From positions 3,782,001 through 3,846,000 of the forward strand of contig OW051471.1 in NCBI GenBank assembly GCA_932521025.1: DNA of 64,000 nucleotides, given 5' to 3'. The position numbers and the translations under genes are program-made. The notes beneath the pieces were generated by a model. The model made no database searches, had not been told where the DNA came from, and was given only the letters and a program-made list of their open reading frames with translations. Below are positions 11,442-22,223 of the stretch, piece by piece (positions within the stretch are counted from its first letter, which is position 1; each line of letters begins with the position of its first letter). The DNA comes from Oscheius onirici (Eukaryota > Nematoda > Chromadorea > Rhabditida > Rhabditidae).

Positions 11442-12088
11442 CTAAGGAGCGACGGGAGGAGTCGTCGAGAGAGCCGTAGAAGTCGAGGCCGAGTTGAGCA
11501 TCTGGATCGTGAGCATGCTGTCACAAGCCTTCAGTTCGGTTCCCTGTGGAACGGATCCCGTGATTTCACCATTGAGCAGCTGTGGCTTCTCCTCGCTTTC
11601 CTTCTTCGTCTTCTTTTCGATCTTCTTGTCTTCCGTACGCATCTTCTTCAGCTCGCGAATCAACTTTTCCGTCAAGAGGAGTCGTTCAGGGCGTTTCAGA
11701 TCCGCCAAAGCCATTATCAACTGCTTGACCATTTGATCGGCGTCGTGAATGACGTCAGTCGGAGCGCTGGAAATGACGGAACTGGAGCTGGCAATCGTGA
11801 CGGCAGTGCAACTGGAAGTATCTTTTCCCGATAGAGTCTCGGCCGTCTTGTCCTCTTCGTAGAGCAGTGTCAGACGGGTACGGACTCGATCAAACTGTTT
11901 CTGCATTCGACTGCCGGCGTCGTGCAGTCTATCCTTGAGTCCGACCAGCTCCTCCTTGTACTTTTCCTCCTCTTCCTGCAGGCGACTTACCACAGCTGAC
12001 AGCTTTTTCTTGTAATCGATTGCCTAGAATTTCTTTTTGAGCCCAACTACCCGGGAAAACTTACATTTTGGCTGCAACTTTCAGACAT
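11442..12088 (-). CDS. Coiled-coil protein, 201 aa, unrecognised
   Basis: Two exons on the minus strand (12065-12088 and 11442-12023) join in frame to 201 residues beginning MSESCSQNAIDYKKKLSAVV. Residues about 10-65 are strongly helical and Glu/Lys-rich (EEEEKYKEELVGLKDRL). A Ser/Thr-rich linker and a second helical stretch (ERLLLTEKLIRELKKMR) follow, with a disordered Ser/Thr/Pro tail. No catalytic motif and no family that I recognise. It could be a small scaffold subunit. It is convergent with RRP8 and divergent from VPS11, about 290 bp from the latter's start. The gene is convincing because of frame closure and codon regularity; function is unknown. Confidence 0.75.
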
Positions 12089-12380
12089 GACGACTGTCCA
12101 CTAGGCGCTATTTGCAGAACTCGTGGAAAATATTGCTTTCTTTCAAATTTTTGCCTTTTTATAACTCTTGAAAACAAGAAAACTTTGAAATTAATTGATT
12201 TCAGGAAAAATCGATAACAAAATTTGTTGTATTTTTCGATAACAAAACAAATCGTCTAATCCACATCGCTCTGTGCAGGGACAAGATTCTCTCTCAAAGT
12301 GAGTTCAAAAAAGTTTTTTTTTTCATTTTTTTGTGTAATTCTGCGACTTTTCTAGAAAAATAGAAAAAAAAACCGTTTAG

Positions 12381-15300
12381 ATGGCTGTCGAATTCGGCTG
12401 GAGGAGGTTCATCTTCTTCGACAAGAGTTTCGTGATGGACTCGAACACTGGCGAGAAGTTTGTTGGTCTTAAAGTAAGAAAGCCCTACGAAAATTCCCAC
12501 AAAACTCCTTCAGGATGTCTCTGCCGATAGCTGGTGTAAATTGGGTGATACGGTCTTTCTCGGAGAGAGACGAGGAGGTATCTTCCGACTGAACCAACAG
12601 TTTCAAGACTTTTTCTGGAAGCCGTTCCAACGATCTCTGGTTGATTTGAAATGTGCACAGGGGCTTTTGTTCTCTGTTGGAGAAGACGACGACACAGGCT
12701 CTCTCTTAAAGATTTGGCACAAAGTGACCGAAGACCAATCGGAACTTTTGAAGAGCGTTCGCTTCAGTGCCGTCTCCACGGGACTGGCCACAGCAGCCAC
12801 AGCCATCGGAGTTCACTCGAACTTGACGGAGGTAGTGGCCGGATTCGCTGATAGCTCAGTACTCATGTTCCAAGGCGATGTGGTCAAGGACAAAATGGAC
12901 AAGGTTAGTTCAGGTAAAAGATCAGAACAAAGGTTTAGACATCAAAATGGCTCAAACTCTGTGACCATAACAGTGGAGATGGTCAAGTTGAAGGAATCGC
13001 CATCTCTCATCTTCCGGGAGACAAAACTGTCGTCTTTGTCATCTACACCAAAGCTCTCTTCTCGTATGTGATTGAGAACAGAGCCGTCTCGAATAGGGTG
13101 AGTCTAGCCACAGCTGTAATAGGAGTTCGTATCAGTCCATACAAGGGCGGTTGTGAATCCAATGATTTTGAGTTGAATATAATAATAATAATTGAAGTTG
13201 GTGGCTCTTGATCTCTTCCACAACTTTAGAGAACTTCGGAAAGGTGGAAAATGCTGCTTTCGATCCGAAAAAAACATATCTTTGTGGGAAGAGCTAATGT
13301 CTAGTATACTTCAATAAGGAATTTTTCAGATGAAGCACTTCTCAAGCGGAGCCAATCGCGACTGTTGGGCCTTCAACGAACGTCTCGGACAGCTAGCCAT
13401 AGCCAACAAGGAAATGGTCTACCTCTACGACGCCGAGAGGTCGATGGAGACAGACGGCGGTCATGGTCGCTGTTACAAACTGGGAGGAGGATATGAGAAG
13501 ATGCAGTTGGTCTGGTTCGGAGAGTACCTCGTCCTCTTGACCAAGCAGCAGGCTATCATAGCTGCTGCTGATGAAAAGTTCATGTCTGTTGTCACAATCT
13601 ACGACATCAAAACCCAGTATGTGGCCTTTTCCTGCTCCCTGCCGGCCATCTGCCGAATGTTCATTTTGGGATCGAATCTGATGGTTCTCAACGACAGGGA
13701 TGGAACTCTGTCCGAGTTGAAAGAGAAGACTCTCGCCGCTAAACTGGAGATTCTCTTCAAGAAGAAGTTCTTTGACGTCGCTTTGAGGTATCTTTTCTAT
13801 AGCCTTTCCAATCACTTGGGAAACAATGTAGCTAACATTCAGTCTCATTCATTTCTTTGAAGCCCTATCGTTTTGTCTGTGTGTAGCCCTGTAACTTTCA
13901 TGGGTTAGGCGTAAAGGACGCGGGATCGACTCCGAGCGGAGGCCTATCTCCTCTAGTATGGACCGGTAGGGTTATACAGTACCAGAAGCAAATTGGACTA
14001 CCTGATCCGAAAAGAGCCTCGCCTGACAAGAAGCCTATTACGCCTCTTGTTTGATTTTTTTGATTTGATTTATTCGCATTCTTTCAATGAGTTTTCATGT
14101 AGCGAAGATACTCAGATGCCGTCACGTAGTCTTCTCAACCATTGAACACCGAAAACTCTGGTGACCCTATCCTTCCATTGTGCTCGTGGGCGTCCCCTGC
14201 TTCTTTTATGGTCGTATGGCCACGATTCGCAGATCTTTTTCTGCCACCTTTTTCGGTCTCGATTTTGCCAAATTTTTTCCATCTTTCTCTGAGCGACTGC
14301 GAGTCTTTGAAGCCCGAAATGCGTATTCCAGCGTAGCAGTGAACAATCTTGGACTGAAGCTGTCTCCTTGGCGTACTCCTCGGCCCACCTTTATTGGGAT
14401 TTTTCCGCCATTCAGAACTATGTACGATTCAGCTACATCGGTCACAGACTTTAGTGCTTCCAGGACGGTGCTTGATACTCCTTGTTCGGTTATGGCTTTC
14501 GTAACAGCTGCAGCTTCCACGGTATCAAACGCCTTTGTAAATTCGATCAGAGCCAGACAGAGGTCAAATTGGAATTCTTTCGTCATTGCAATCATTTCCT
14601 GTACCACAAAGATGCAGTCCATCGTGGAGAAATCCTTTCTAAACGCAGCTTGTTCCGTGCTACATTCTGCATCAAGTGTAACTTCCGTTCGCCTTAAGAG
14701 ACACTTGGACAGTGTTTTGTTGATACTGGAGAGTAGGCTACGCCTCTTGTAACGTTTCAAAAGACTAGTTGGTCATACTTTATCGGAATTTCTCCAAACT
14801 AAACAAACAGTTTCCAGTCTGGCGAAGAGCAGCAAGGAGGCCAAGCAGCACGAGCAAGCGATTCACTGCAAATTTGCCGACCACCTCTATGCGTGAGTTC
14901 TGTCGCTCTTCATCAAAATAGGTTAATCTGTTCCAGAAAGGGAGACTTTGACAATGCCATCGACCATTACAAGGGTACAATCGGCATGCTGGAGCCTTCG
15001 TATGTCATGAAAAAGGTTTACGCTCTATACATTCTCTCAAAAACTAGTTCAGTTCCACGATGAGAGTCGTCTCCACCAGCTCTGTATCTACCTGGAAGCG
15101 CTTCATGAACGGAAGGTTTATAACAAACATCAGACGGAGATTCTTCTTCAAACTTACGCTCGTCTCGGAGACAACGATAAACTGCTCTCTTTCGTGGAGA
15201 AGATGGCTCACTTTCCGGATGCTGACCTTCAAGTCGCATTCCAGGTAAAATAAAATCACCTGAAAAAGGTACTTGCTTCAGATCCTCCGTTCGGCCGGAA

Positions 15301-18300
15301 TGTCGAAGAAAGCCAGTTTCTTGGCCATAAAACTCAAGCTACCACAGGAAGCTCTGGCATGTATGATCGAGGACGAGCATCATTACCGCGGAGCCATCAA
15401 GTACATTGATAATCTCTCGACCGAGATTGCTGTCCAGATGTTGGAAAAGCACGGGAAGGTGCTGCTGGAACACAGTCCGAAAGAGTTCATTCCTCTCCTC
15501 GAGAAGACATTGAAAAATGCTGCTGAAAGTAATCTAGAACTCTCTAAGTTCTTGGCTCCATTCTACGATCAGCTGGCCTTTGACTCGGGTTTTGTACAGT
15601 TCCTTCTCAAGGTCAGTTTCCATTCTCAATCTTGAAATAACTGACTCACGTTAATACTATAGACGACTATTTTACTAAGAGTTTCGAGGTTTCTAGTGCT
15701 ACACTGGTTTCCAACAGTTTCTCTGAGATATTGCTCTATCCTGGGTACAGACGGACTTTTCTGGAAAGAATTCCGGTGTGAAGACAGATTCTCATAGGCT
15801 CCCAACGTCCCTTTCCATGCATACGAGTCGTCGTTCTAGTGACACAGCGTCGCCTACATTTTCTCTTAATCAAGTTGAGGCAGCAGCATTCTAATAGCCT
15901 AGGTCACAGGTAGTTCAAATAGATCCTCGTATCTTGTACAGAATGGTAGAGACTAGCAGATTTTTCATTGCTGGGGAGAGATTCCAGTGGGAGCAGAAAT
16001 TGTTGAACATCCAGTATAGTGCTCCAGAAGATATCCAAGATCTCCAAGAAGACTTCGGGGCAAATTGAGATGGGTAGAACCAATAGACGAACCGAAATGC
16101 CTATTCTCTAAAGTAGAAACACCTCTAGCAAGCTGTAAACAAGCTGCCAAGAAGAAGAACAAGACGATGTCCCCAAGACCTTTATTCAGTTAGGTCCCAG
16201 GTAGCAGGACTGATCTGTGCGAGGCTTGAAGACTCCAGGCGGGTTGTTGGCAGGAGCAGGGGCAGCAGGAGCAGCGGGAGTCTGGTTGGTCTTGGCTGCT
16301 CCGAAGTCTTCGCGGCCCCAGGCGTATTCTTCTCGGGCGTAGTTGCTGTTCGAGGCTCCTCCCAAGAATCCGCTACCATAGCCACCAGCTCCAGCGTAGC
16401 AGCTCTTGTCAGCCATCTTGTCCAGAGACTTCTTGAATGGTTCTGCTCTCTGCTATCTGGGTATTTATAGCTTGGCGGAGGATTAGATCTGACAGGGTTC
16501 TGTTAAGAGTTGAAAGTGACTTTCTTAACGGAAACCTTTGGAACAACTTGTCCACTTCTGACTTGGCCTAAATCGGAAGCGGGAGGAGATTAAAACTCGA
16601 CCTCTGAGCTCTCGAAGCTTATCTAGATCAAGTATAGAAGTGTCAATCCAGACGGGGTTCACTGTACCATTTCACAGTATTTGCTGAGAGAAGATATACT
16701 TCACCCAGAAGAAAGCCTTACATTCTCGTCTTATTCTCAAAAGCCAATTTTAGCTTCCCACTTCAAAGACACAGGCCGTGATAGATCGAATTCTGGAGAT
16801 TCGTCTTCGGAAACTGGAGAACACAGAAAACATTGTAAGTCACGCAATTTCCAGTTAGCCAAGAACACTGTTTCAGACAGACGAAACGGATAGAGAACTC
16901 TTCCAATTGTCAGATGCTGCCACTCCCGATGTGGCTCTCCAACTCGTCCGAATCTTCCGCTGCACCACAATTGAGAAACATGTGATGCAGTTGAACAACT
17001 GGTGGAAAGAGCTGGCCAATTTCCTGCTGAAACACGGAGAAATCAACGAACTGATAGAGATTTGCAAGGTCAAAAAGTGAGTTTTATTGTACTTTCCAAG
17101 AAGAAACTAAACTTTCAGTGATGCCCAGATGTGGCAGGAGACGATGATCTGTCTTGCTCAGAGGAAGGACATCACAGAGTCAGATCTGCGGATGTTTCTT
17201 CAAGAGGTCGAGAGATCCGAGTCTCTTCACCCACTTCTAGTTCTGGAAGTACTCTCGGGTAGCGAAACTGTCAAGATCTCTGCTGTAAAGCCTTATATCA
17301 TCAACTGGCTGAAGAGACAGAACGAACAGGTTGGTTTTGAACTTCGGTCGAGCTTTTCCTTTTGCAAGGTAAAGTTTATAAGAAATATCGTAAAGATCCT
17401 TCCGGTTTAGACCTCAGTCTTTTGAAACTCACTCTCACAAGTTTGTCAGTGCTTTGACCGGGTACAAGTTAAGTGTCACTCTCAATTGCCTTCGGTATTA
17501 GAATCATGGCCATTGTATAGGCCACTGTCTCTTTTGGTAGATCCACTATGGGTTGGTTCTTCTTCGCTGATATCCAACAACTCACGAGGGTCTACTTTGA
17601 ACAAGCATCCCATAGAGATTCGACATGCAATTAAAATTGAGACTTTATTGAGCATCTCTTCTTTGCAAAGTAAAGAAATAGAAAGAAGAAGAAGAGAGTC
17701 AGAACATGTGTTTATTGTGTCGGTGTCTTCTCTAGTCGTCCCATTCGTCTTCATCAAAGTTCATCGAGACTTTTTGAACGCCTCCATTCGGCAGTATGAT
17801 CTTCGACCTGGGTCTCTCCTGTTGGATTCCTCGAATCGGCGAGCGAGCCGGACGTCGACTGTCCGACTTCTGAGTCCGATCCACAAGATGCGAAGTGTCG
17901 GACATTGTGCTGTCTTCTGCATAGGGATTCTTTTTCTTTCTCCTCCTTTTGTCCTCCTCTTCCGTCTGCGAAGTCGCCGTCGCCAACCTCGGATCGTTGA
18001 ACTTGGATTCGGAGATGATCATCTTGACAACAGGCTCCTGCTGACTGTTGAGACTGTCTTCGATCGTCCTGCCCGGCTCGAGAAGGCACTTCCTCTCCGG
18101 GACCTCGTCGTCCCATTCGTAGGTCATCTCCTTGTCCAGGGCCTTCATGAGTCGACAGTAGATGACAGTGCCGAGAATCGTCAGCCAGGTGGGGACAGTG
18201 ATCATGGCGAAGAAGCAGAGAATGGCTCGGAGCCAATGGAAGAGATGGTTGGAAATGGACGGATCGATGGCAATGTGACGGAACATGTCGATAGCGTCGT

Positions 18301-20033
18301 CTTTTCCATTGCACTGGTTCGTATTGCAACAGCAGCCGTAGACTGTCGCCCACTCCTTCTCGTTCTTTTTCGAAAAACAGTGCTCCTTGTAGGCTTGACA
18401 TTCCATTGGCAGTTTCGCGAATCCGAAGACATCTCTCTGCGCCAGCTGATGAGTCCCGTTGTGCTTCCGAATGATCACACAGAGCTGGAAAATGATCAAG
18501 ATTGACTACAAGAGAGACTTACCTCGAATTGGGGACGAGCAGTTGTCTTGTTCTTACTGTAGACTACGGTATCTCTGGCTGGCAGCAGCTGGAAGTCTTG
18601 GTAGCATTGGAGTCCGTAGCTGATAGTGGCCAAGACGGAGAGAAGCAGGGAAGACAGTTCACTTGGAAACATAGCGTTTGACTGAAGGGACACTTTGTTC
18701 AGAGGATTAGTGTCTTGTGAAACAGAACTTGTAGAATTTTGTTTCGAATCTATTTGAGTGTTTCTAGTAGCTTCCATAGATGCTGTCTTTTAGTTTTTTT
18801 TTACCAAATTTGGAATGTTTGTAGTCTTCTCCACTCTTGTGGACTTCGGTATTTTTGCGGAGAGTTTGATCTACCCCCACGTCGTGATACCGTCCTATAT
18901 ACCTTTGACACTGAAACTGAATAATTTTACGTCAGGCTCACCCAAGCCAATGATGAGTTTGCCTGCTTCAGAATTGTGAACTGTTGCCGCAATAGGCTCC
19001 GTTTTGTCGCCGGCCTCTTGGACCTAGTTTCTGTTAGCAGACTACTGCCAGATGCCAGTTTTTTGTACAGTAGTTTGCGCTTCCTTATTGTGTGCTGAGA
19101 AAGAGATAGGAATATTTTTCGATGCAATTCCATCTTTTAATAATTACCGTATTGTCGTACGTTACATTCCACAGAACTGCAACTTGAAGGTCTTTGTCCT
19201 GCAGCGCAATGCGTTTTCTTACAAAAAGACATTTTCAGATAGAGAAGAACACAAAGGCTGTGGAAGTGGCCGAGAACCGAATGCGGGAGATCACTCAACA
19301 GGCAGAGTCCCTCAAATTCGAGTATAGTTTCCCGCAACTTTGACAATTACAGCTTTCAGACCCCAAGTGATCCAAGTGAGCAAATGCAGTGCCTGTGACA
19401 CGGCCCTCCAACTTCCAGCAGTCCACTTTCTCTGTCATCACAGCTACCATGTCCATTGCTTTGAGAGCTATTCTGATCGAGCCGATCACTGTCCAGCTTG
19501 TGTCAGTCCAGCTACCGTAGTCCAATCGAACAGCACTGACAACTTTGCCATTTCCGGCTATGGAAAGCTACAGGATCAGCTGAATAGCAGTGTGAATGGG
19601 ATGGAAATTGTGGCCCAGTTCATCCGGAAAGGACTGTTCAATAATCAGAAGAGGCCAGCTGCTGTAAGTCGACTAAAGTATAGTCTGCCCATTCCTTTAA
19701 AAATCGTGGAAAGATTGGATACTCAGCCAAGCTATACTTCCTGACCCCCGCCACGATTTTTTTTAAAGGACTAATAAACTTCACTAACAGACTGTACTGA
19801 TGAAAGAATTTCAGAGACAGTCGATCAGCTCCAATCCCTTCGCCTCAAGCCGTCATAACAGCGTCAGTAGTCCAATTGAGTCTTCGATGACCAGACGACC
19901 AACGAGACCAAACAACCCGTTCGAGGAGGAAGCTGCTCCTAGTCGAAGGGCCAGAAATTCTTTCGATGAGCCAGCTCCTCCGAAAGCGAAAGGAGCCAAT
20001 CCTTTTGAGAGTTCCAATCCATTCGATGAGTAA
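12381..20033 (+). CDS. VPS11: VPS11, core subunit of CORVET/HOPS tethering complexes
   Basis: Vacuolar protein sorting subunit acting on endosomes and lysosomes. Fourteen exons close exactly in frame to 957 residues: 12381-12473, 12514-12903, 12939-13097, 13330-13787, 14818-14892, 14937-15015, 15053-15244, 15282-15611, 16754-16834, 16877-17076, 17119-17329, 19239-19321, 19360-19663, 19815-20033. The N-terminal beta-propeller begins FGWRRFIFFDKSFV and includes LLFSVGEDDD. A clathrin-repeat-like alpha-solenoid follows (KGDFDNAIDHYKGTIG). The RING-H2 is CSACDTALQL with CHHSYHVHCF and CPAC. The tail adds four NPF motifs. The ATG directly follows TTTAG, so trans-splicing is likely. Three introns exceed 1 kb; each houses opposite-strand sequence (a LINE relic, a small gene, a Ly6-like gene). 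Confidence 0.96.
13188..13240. repeat. Short hairpin-type intronic repeat
   Basis: The segment containing GGCTCTTGATCTCTTCCACA followed by ACTTTAGAGAAC closely resembles one in a DGK intron at 27290-27335 (AGCTTTTGATCTCTTCGACA, ACTTTGCAGAAC). The DGK copy has a self-complementary CAAAGTTGTAG / CGACAACTTTG core. Probably a small dispersed palindromic repeat. Confidence 0.5.
13870..14760 (-). mobile_element. RTE-type LINE fragment in a VPS11 intron, internally deleted
   Basis: Minus-strand frame 14760-14206 encodes part of a reverse transcriptase with motif A (FTKAFDTVE) and motif B (GRGVRQGDSFSPRLF). It then jumps to a C-terminal segment (RGRPRAQWKDRV, near 14190) with a stop near 14105. The YADD catalytic motif and following region are absent, so the copy is internally deleted and 5'-truncated. 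A 3' tail without coding extends to about 13870 and includes a B-box-like GGATCGACTCC. Opposite orientation to the host gene. Confidence 0.85.
16186..16416 (-). CDS. Small Gly/Ala/Pro-rich protein, 76 aa, nested in a VPS11 intron
   Basis: Single-exon ORF beginning MADKSCYAGAGGYGSGFLGG and ending QSCYLGPN, lying antisense inside the 15612-16753 intron. It has Gly/Tyr/Ala-rich N-terminal and Ala/Pro-rich C-terminal halves, a repeated SCY motif near each end, no signal peptide and no membrane segment. The stop codon overlaps a canonical AATAAA (TGAATAAA). A TATA-like CTATAAATACC lies about 50 nt upstream of the ATG (16461-16470), so it seems to have its own promoter. Not a family I recognise. 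Being compact, intronless and TATA-driven, it resembles nematode male-germline small genes, but that is inference. Confidence 0.7.
   Translation of the reverse strand: MADKSCYAGAGGYGSGFLGGASNSNYAREEYAWGREDFGAAKTNQTPAAPAAPAPANNPPGVFKPRTDQSCYLGPN
16461..16471 (-). promoter_or_regulatory. TATA box of the nested 76-aa gene
   Basis: Minus-strand CTATAAATACC, about 50 nt before the ATG at 16416; start-site spacing would leave a short leader. Confidence 0.55.
17732..18672 (-). CDS. Ly6/activin-receptor-like single-pass membrane protein, nested in a VPS11 intron
   Basis: Two exons (18523-18672 and 17732-18484) join in frame to 300 aa, antisense within the 17330-19238 intron. The chosen Met begins a hydrophobic signal peptide (MFPSELSSLLLSVLATISYG). 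The Cys-rich ectodomain starts LQCYQDF and ends GCCCNTNQCN, the signature of three-finger Ly6/uPAR/activin-receptor ectodomains. A transmembrane helix follows (AMITVPTWLTILGTVIY). The cytoplasmic tail of roughly 140 residues is basic then acidic (KRRRKKKNP, ending FDEDEWDD), with no kinase domain. An open frame continues upstream to an earlier Met (18777), but the signal peptide favours 18672. Ligand and role unknown; possibly surface signalling or adhesion. Confidence 0.82.
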
Positions 20034-20147
20034 TTTACGAGTTTGTGAAACGAGTCTGAGCTGTGATTGTACGTAAAGTAGTAAATCTTCCTTTCTAAAA
20101 AAGTCAAACATTTATTGATGAAAGTTAGGGGTAAGAAAGAAAGTCAT

Positions 20148-21185
20148 TTACCATTCACCTACAGTAGATTTTAAACGTCTTTCATATGTGGACAGGTCAA
20201 AGTCTGGATATTTCTCCTTCACATACTCACGGGTCACTTTACAAAGAGTCGTCGACTTGACCTTCAACGGAGCCACATCTTGTTTATCCACGATTTGGCT
20301 AGATAAGTACATTTTGCGAAGGATGGCGATCTTATCTGAATCACGGGTTTTTAGGCTATAAAAGGGGACAAACCTCGATTGGTGAGTTTGGGAAGAGGAA
20401 GTCTTTTTTCTTTAAATAGGCTTGTGGTAGAATGCTCGAGTACTTCAAAAAACTTTGCGATGAAGACCATGGCGGCAGGCTGGTCTTGTGAAATGACGAC
20501 GATGCCGTCTTTGACGATTCTAGAGTATGTTTACTTATGAGAAAGTAAGAAAAGTTACCTCTTCTGAATCTTATTCTGAAGTTTTTCAGTATAAAGGTAT
20601 TGAATGAAATCGCGAGTGTGTAGTCGACAGTCTTCGTCGACGATATCTTCTAGAATGCCGAGTAGTTCGGGCATAGTATCACGAGAGATGGGATGTATGA
20701 CGCCCTGAAACCAGAACAAAAGTTAGAACCAGAACATAACTTACAGGATCAGCATTTTCTTCCGATTCTTTCACTTTGCGTTTTCTGTTCGCCACCTTTT
20801 CCAGTTCCTTATTCCTTTTTCGCTCTTTTTCCATGTTTTTCTGAACCAAGAAGCTTCCAGTTTTATCAAGACAAGTACATGTGTTTTCTCGACGTCTTTC
20901 TTCTTCCATTCTGGCATTTCAGCGCCCCTCGATGAATTATTGCTATGCTTGATCTGAGTCGACTCTTCTTCTTTTTCTTCGCTGCTATCATAATCTAGAG
21001 CCAAATGTGGCGTAAGATCTAAAAGTTTTCATGAATTGAACGAAGAGAACAAAGAAACCTTCATATTGCATATTTGCCTCGCCACCGAGAGCTCTCAGAA
21101 ATCTCCGACTCGCCTCACAGGCGGCTGCTAAATTGGGTACGATACGATCTAGATCCGCTTCGATTTCTGCTAGAGTCCGACTCAT
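20148..21185 (-). CDS. Unrecognised nuclear-type protein, about 265 aa
   Basis: Seven minus-strand exons join in frame: 21059-21185, 20879-21018, 20745-20840, 20559-20704, 20374-20519, 20148-20335, with one boundary chosen by phase. The N-terminus is helical (MSRTLAEIEADLDRIV). An acidic Ser-rich stretch (DSSEEKEEEST), a Lys/Arg-rich helix (KERKRNKELEKVANRKRKV, a likely nuclear localisation signal) and a compact C-terminal domain follow (RDTMPELLGILEDIVDEDCR, VVISQDQPAAMVF), ending KSTVGEW. The ATG lies 3 nt after TTTTGCAG, so it is probably trans-spliced. It is divergent from the secreted-peptide gene 72 bp away. I do not recognise the family. Confidence 0.7.
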
Positions 21186-21257
21186 TTGCTGCAAAAAATA
21201 GATTTGACAAGAATTGACAGGTTAAACAGGAAGAGGACACTCGCAAAAGCCATTTCA

Positions 21258-21858
21258 ATGAATTTTTGTCTAACGAGTGGTCTTCTGCTGGTGGCTCTCA
21301 CGGCTGTTTTCGCAGACGAATGGTGAGTGTCTCAAGTTTTTACAAGTCTTACAGAAAGAAAATTGAACAAAAGTAGGCTCTGTTATTAAAAAAAGACTGT
21401 AGTTTACATAAACGGAAACACCGCAAAAATCGCAAAGCACTCGACAGAATTCATACGAGAGAGACGAAATGACAGCAATTTTGGCGCGCATTCAAACATG
21501 AAATTTTAACCAACCCGCAAATTTCGCTGACTTGGAAGATTCGCTCTGCTCTTCGAACGAATGCATCGAATTGGACGAAATTATCGAGACGTTTGGACTC
21601 AAGAAGGACAAAGTCAACGCTAAACTCTGCAAGGAGGCGAAACTCGCCTGTATCAAGGTATTTTAACCGTAAACAAGTACAAAAAAGGTCTAGTACCGCA
21701 AATGCCAAGAGAGCTGCTTTATCGAGTGGGGAGACACGGACAACGCGCACAGATCTACAAATCCCTGTCGTCTTGTGGTTCCCCTGTGCAAAGACATCGA
21801 TCCGAAGACGTACTTAAACAGAAGAAAGTTCAACGACAATGAGCCCTTCATTATTTGA
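21258..21858 (+). CDS. Secreted cysteine-rich peptide, one splice junction unresolved
   Basis: Exon 1 (21258-21322) encodes a clear signal peptide, MNFCLTSGLLLVALTAVFA. Later exons (about 21504-21657 and 21694-21858) encode a small domain with eight or so cysteines (SLCSSNECIEL, KLCKEAKLACIK, YRKCQESCF, NPCRLVVPLC) ending NEPFII. The spacing of YRKCQESC loosely recalls GDNF/GAS1-type repeats, at low confidence. The junction between exons 1 and 2 does not close in phase with any AG I can see: the donor at 21323 leaves phase 2, while the exon-2 frame has only one weak AG (GGAAG, 21531). A missed micro-exon or a sequence error would explain this. Confidence 0.6.
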
Positions 21859-21927
21859 GGAAAACAAACAAAAACAACATCATAAACAAAAAAAGCTACG
21901 ACTAACGATGGAATAAATACGAATCAT

Positions 21928-22177
21928 CTACCAATTCCGCTCTATTGGCGACTCGATCGGATATCCGTTGTGATCGAAGACGGCTCTTCCTGCGTTGACT
22001 ATTGACGGATTCAGCTTGACCAGACCAAAGTAGTCGGACAGCGCCTCCAGCTGGAACCAGTTGTCTCTTGAGGCTCTGAAAACTGGCTTTTAGAAACTTT
22101 AAATCGTCTTTTTCACTTTCTGACCCAAACATGTTAGAAAACTAGCATAGTCAGCCAACAAAAACTAACGAGAACAT
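21928..22177 (-). CDS. Small ORF, 51 aa, probable last gene of an operon
   Basis: Two exons (22170-22177 and 21928-22075) give MFSASRDNWFQLEALSDYFG... ending ESPIERNW. The start sits 7 nt after a TTTCAG that follows two AATAAA-like signals belonging to the upstream tetraspanin-like gene, the arrangement expected for a trans-spliced downstream operon gene. No signal peptide or membrane helix. Not recognised. The tiny first exon makes the model tentative. Confidence 0.5.
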
Positions 22178-22223
22178 ACACGGTCTGAAATGTGTTATGT
22201 TTTATTATTGTTGGTTTATTTTG

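Noticed and set aside
17486-18505. Long plus-strand frame of 339 aa
   Set aside because: Shadow of the Ly6-like gene on the minus strand, whose signal peptide, cysteine pattern and transmembrane helix are coherent; the plus frame shows no domain.
22090-22132. Start of the small minus-strand ORF at ATG 22132 with a 22-nt intron
   Set aside because: A 22-nt intron is implausibly short; a tiny first exon at 22170-22177 with a normal intron fits the same frame.
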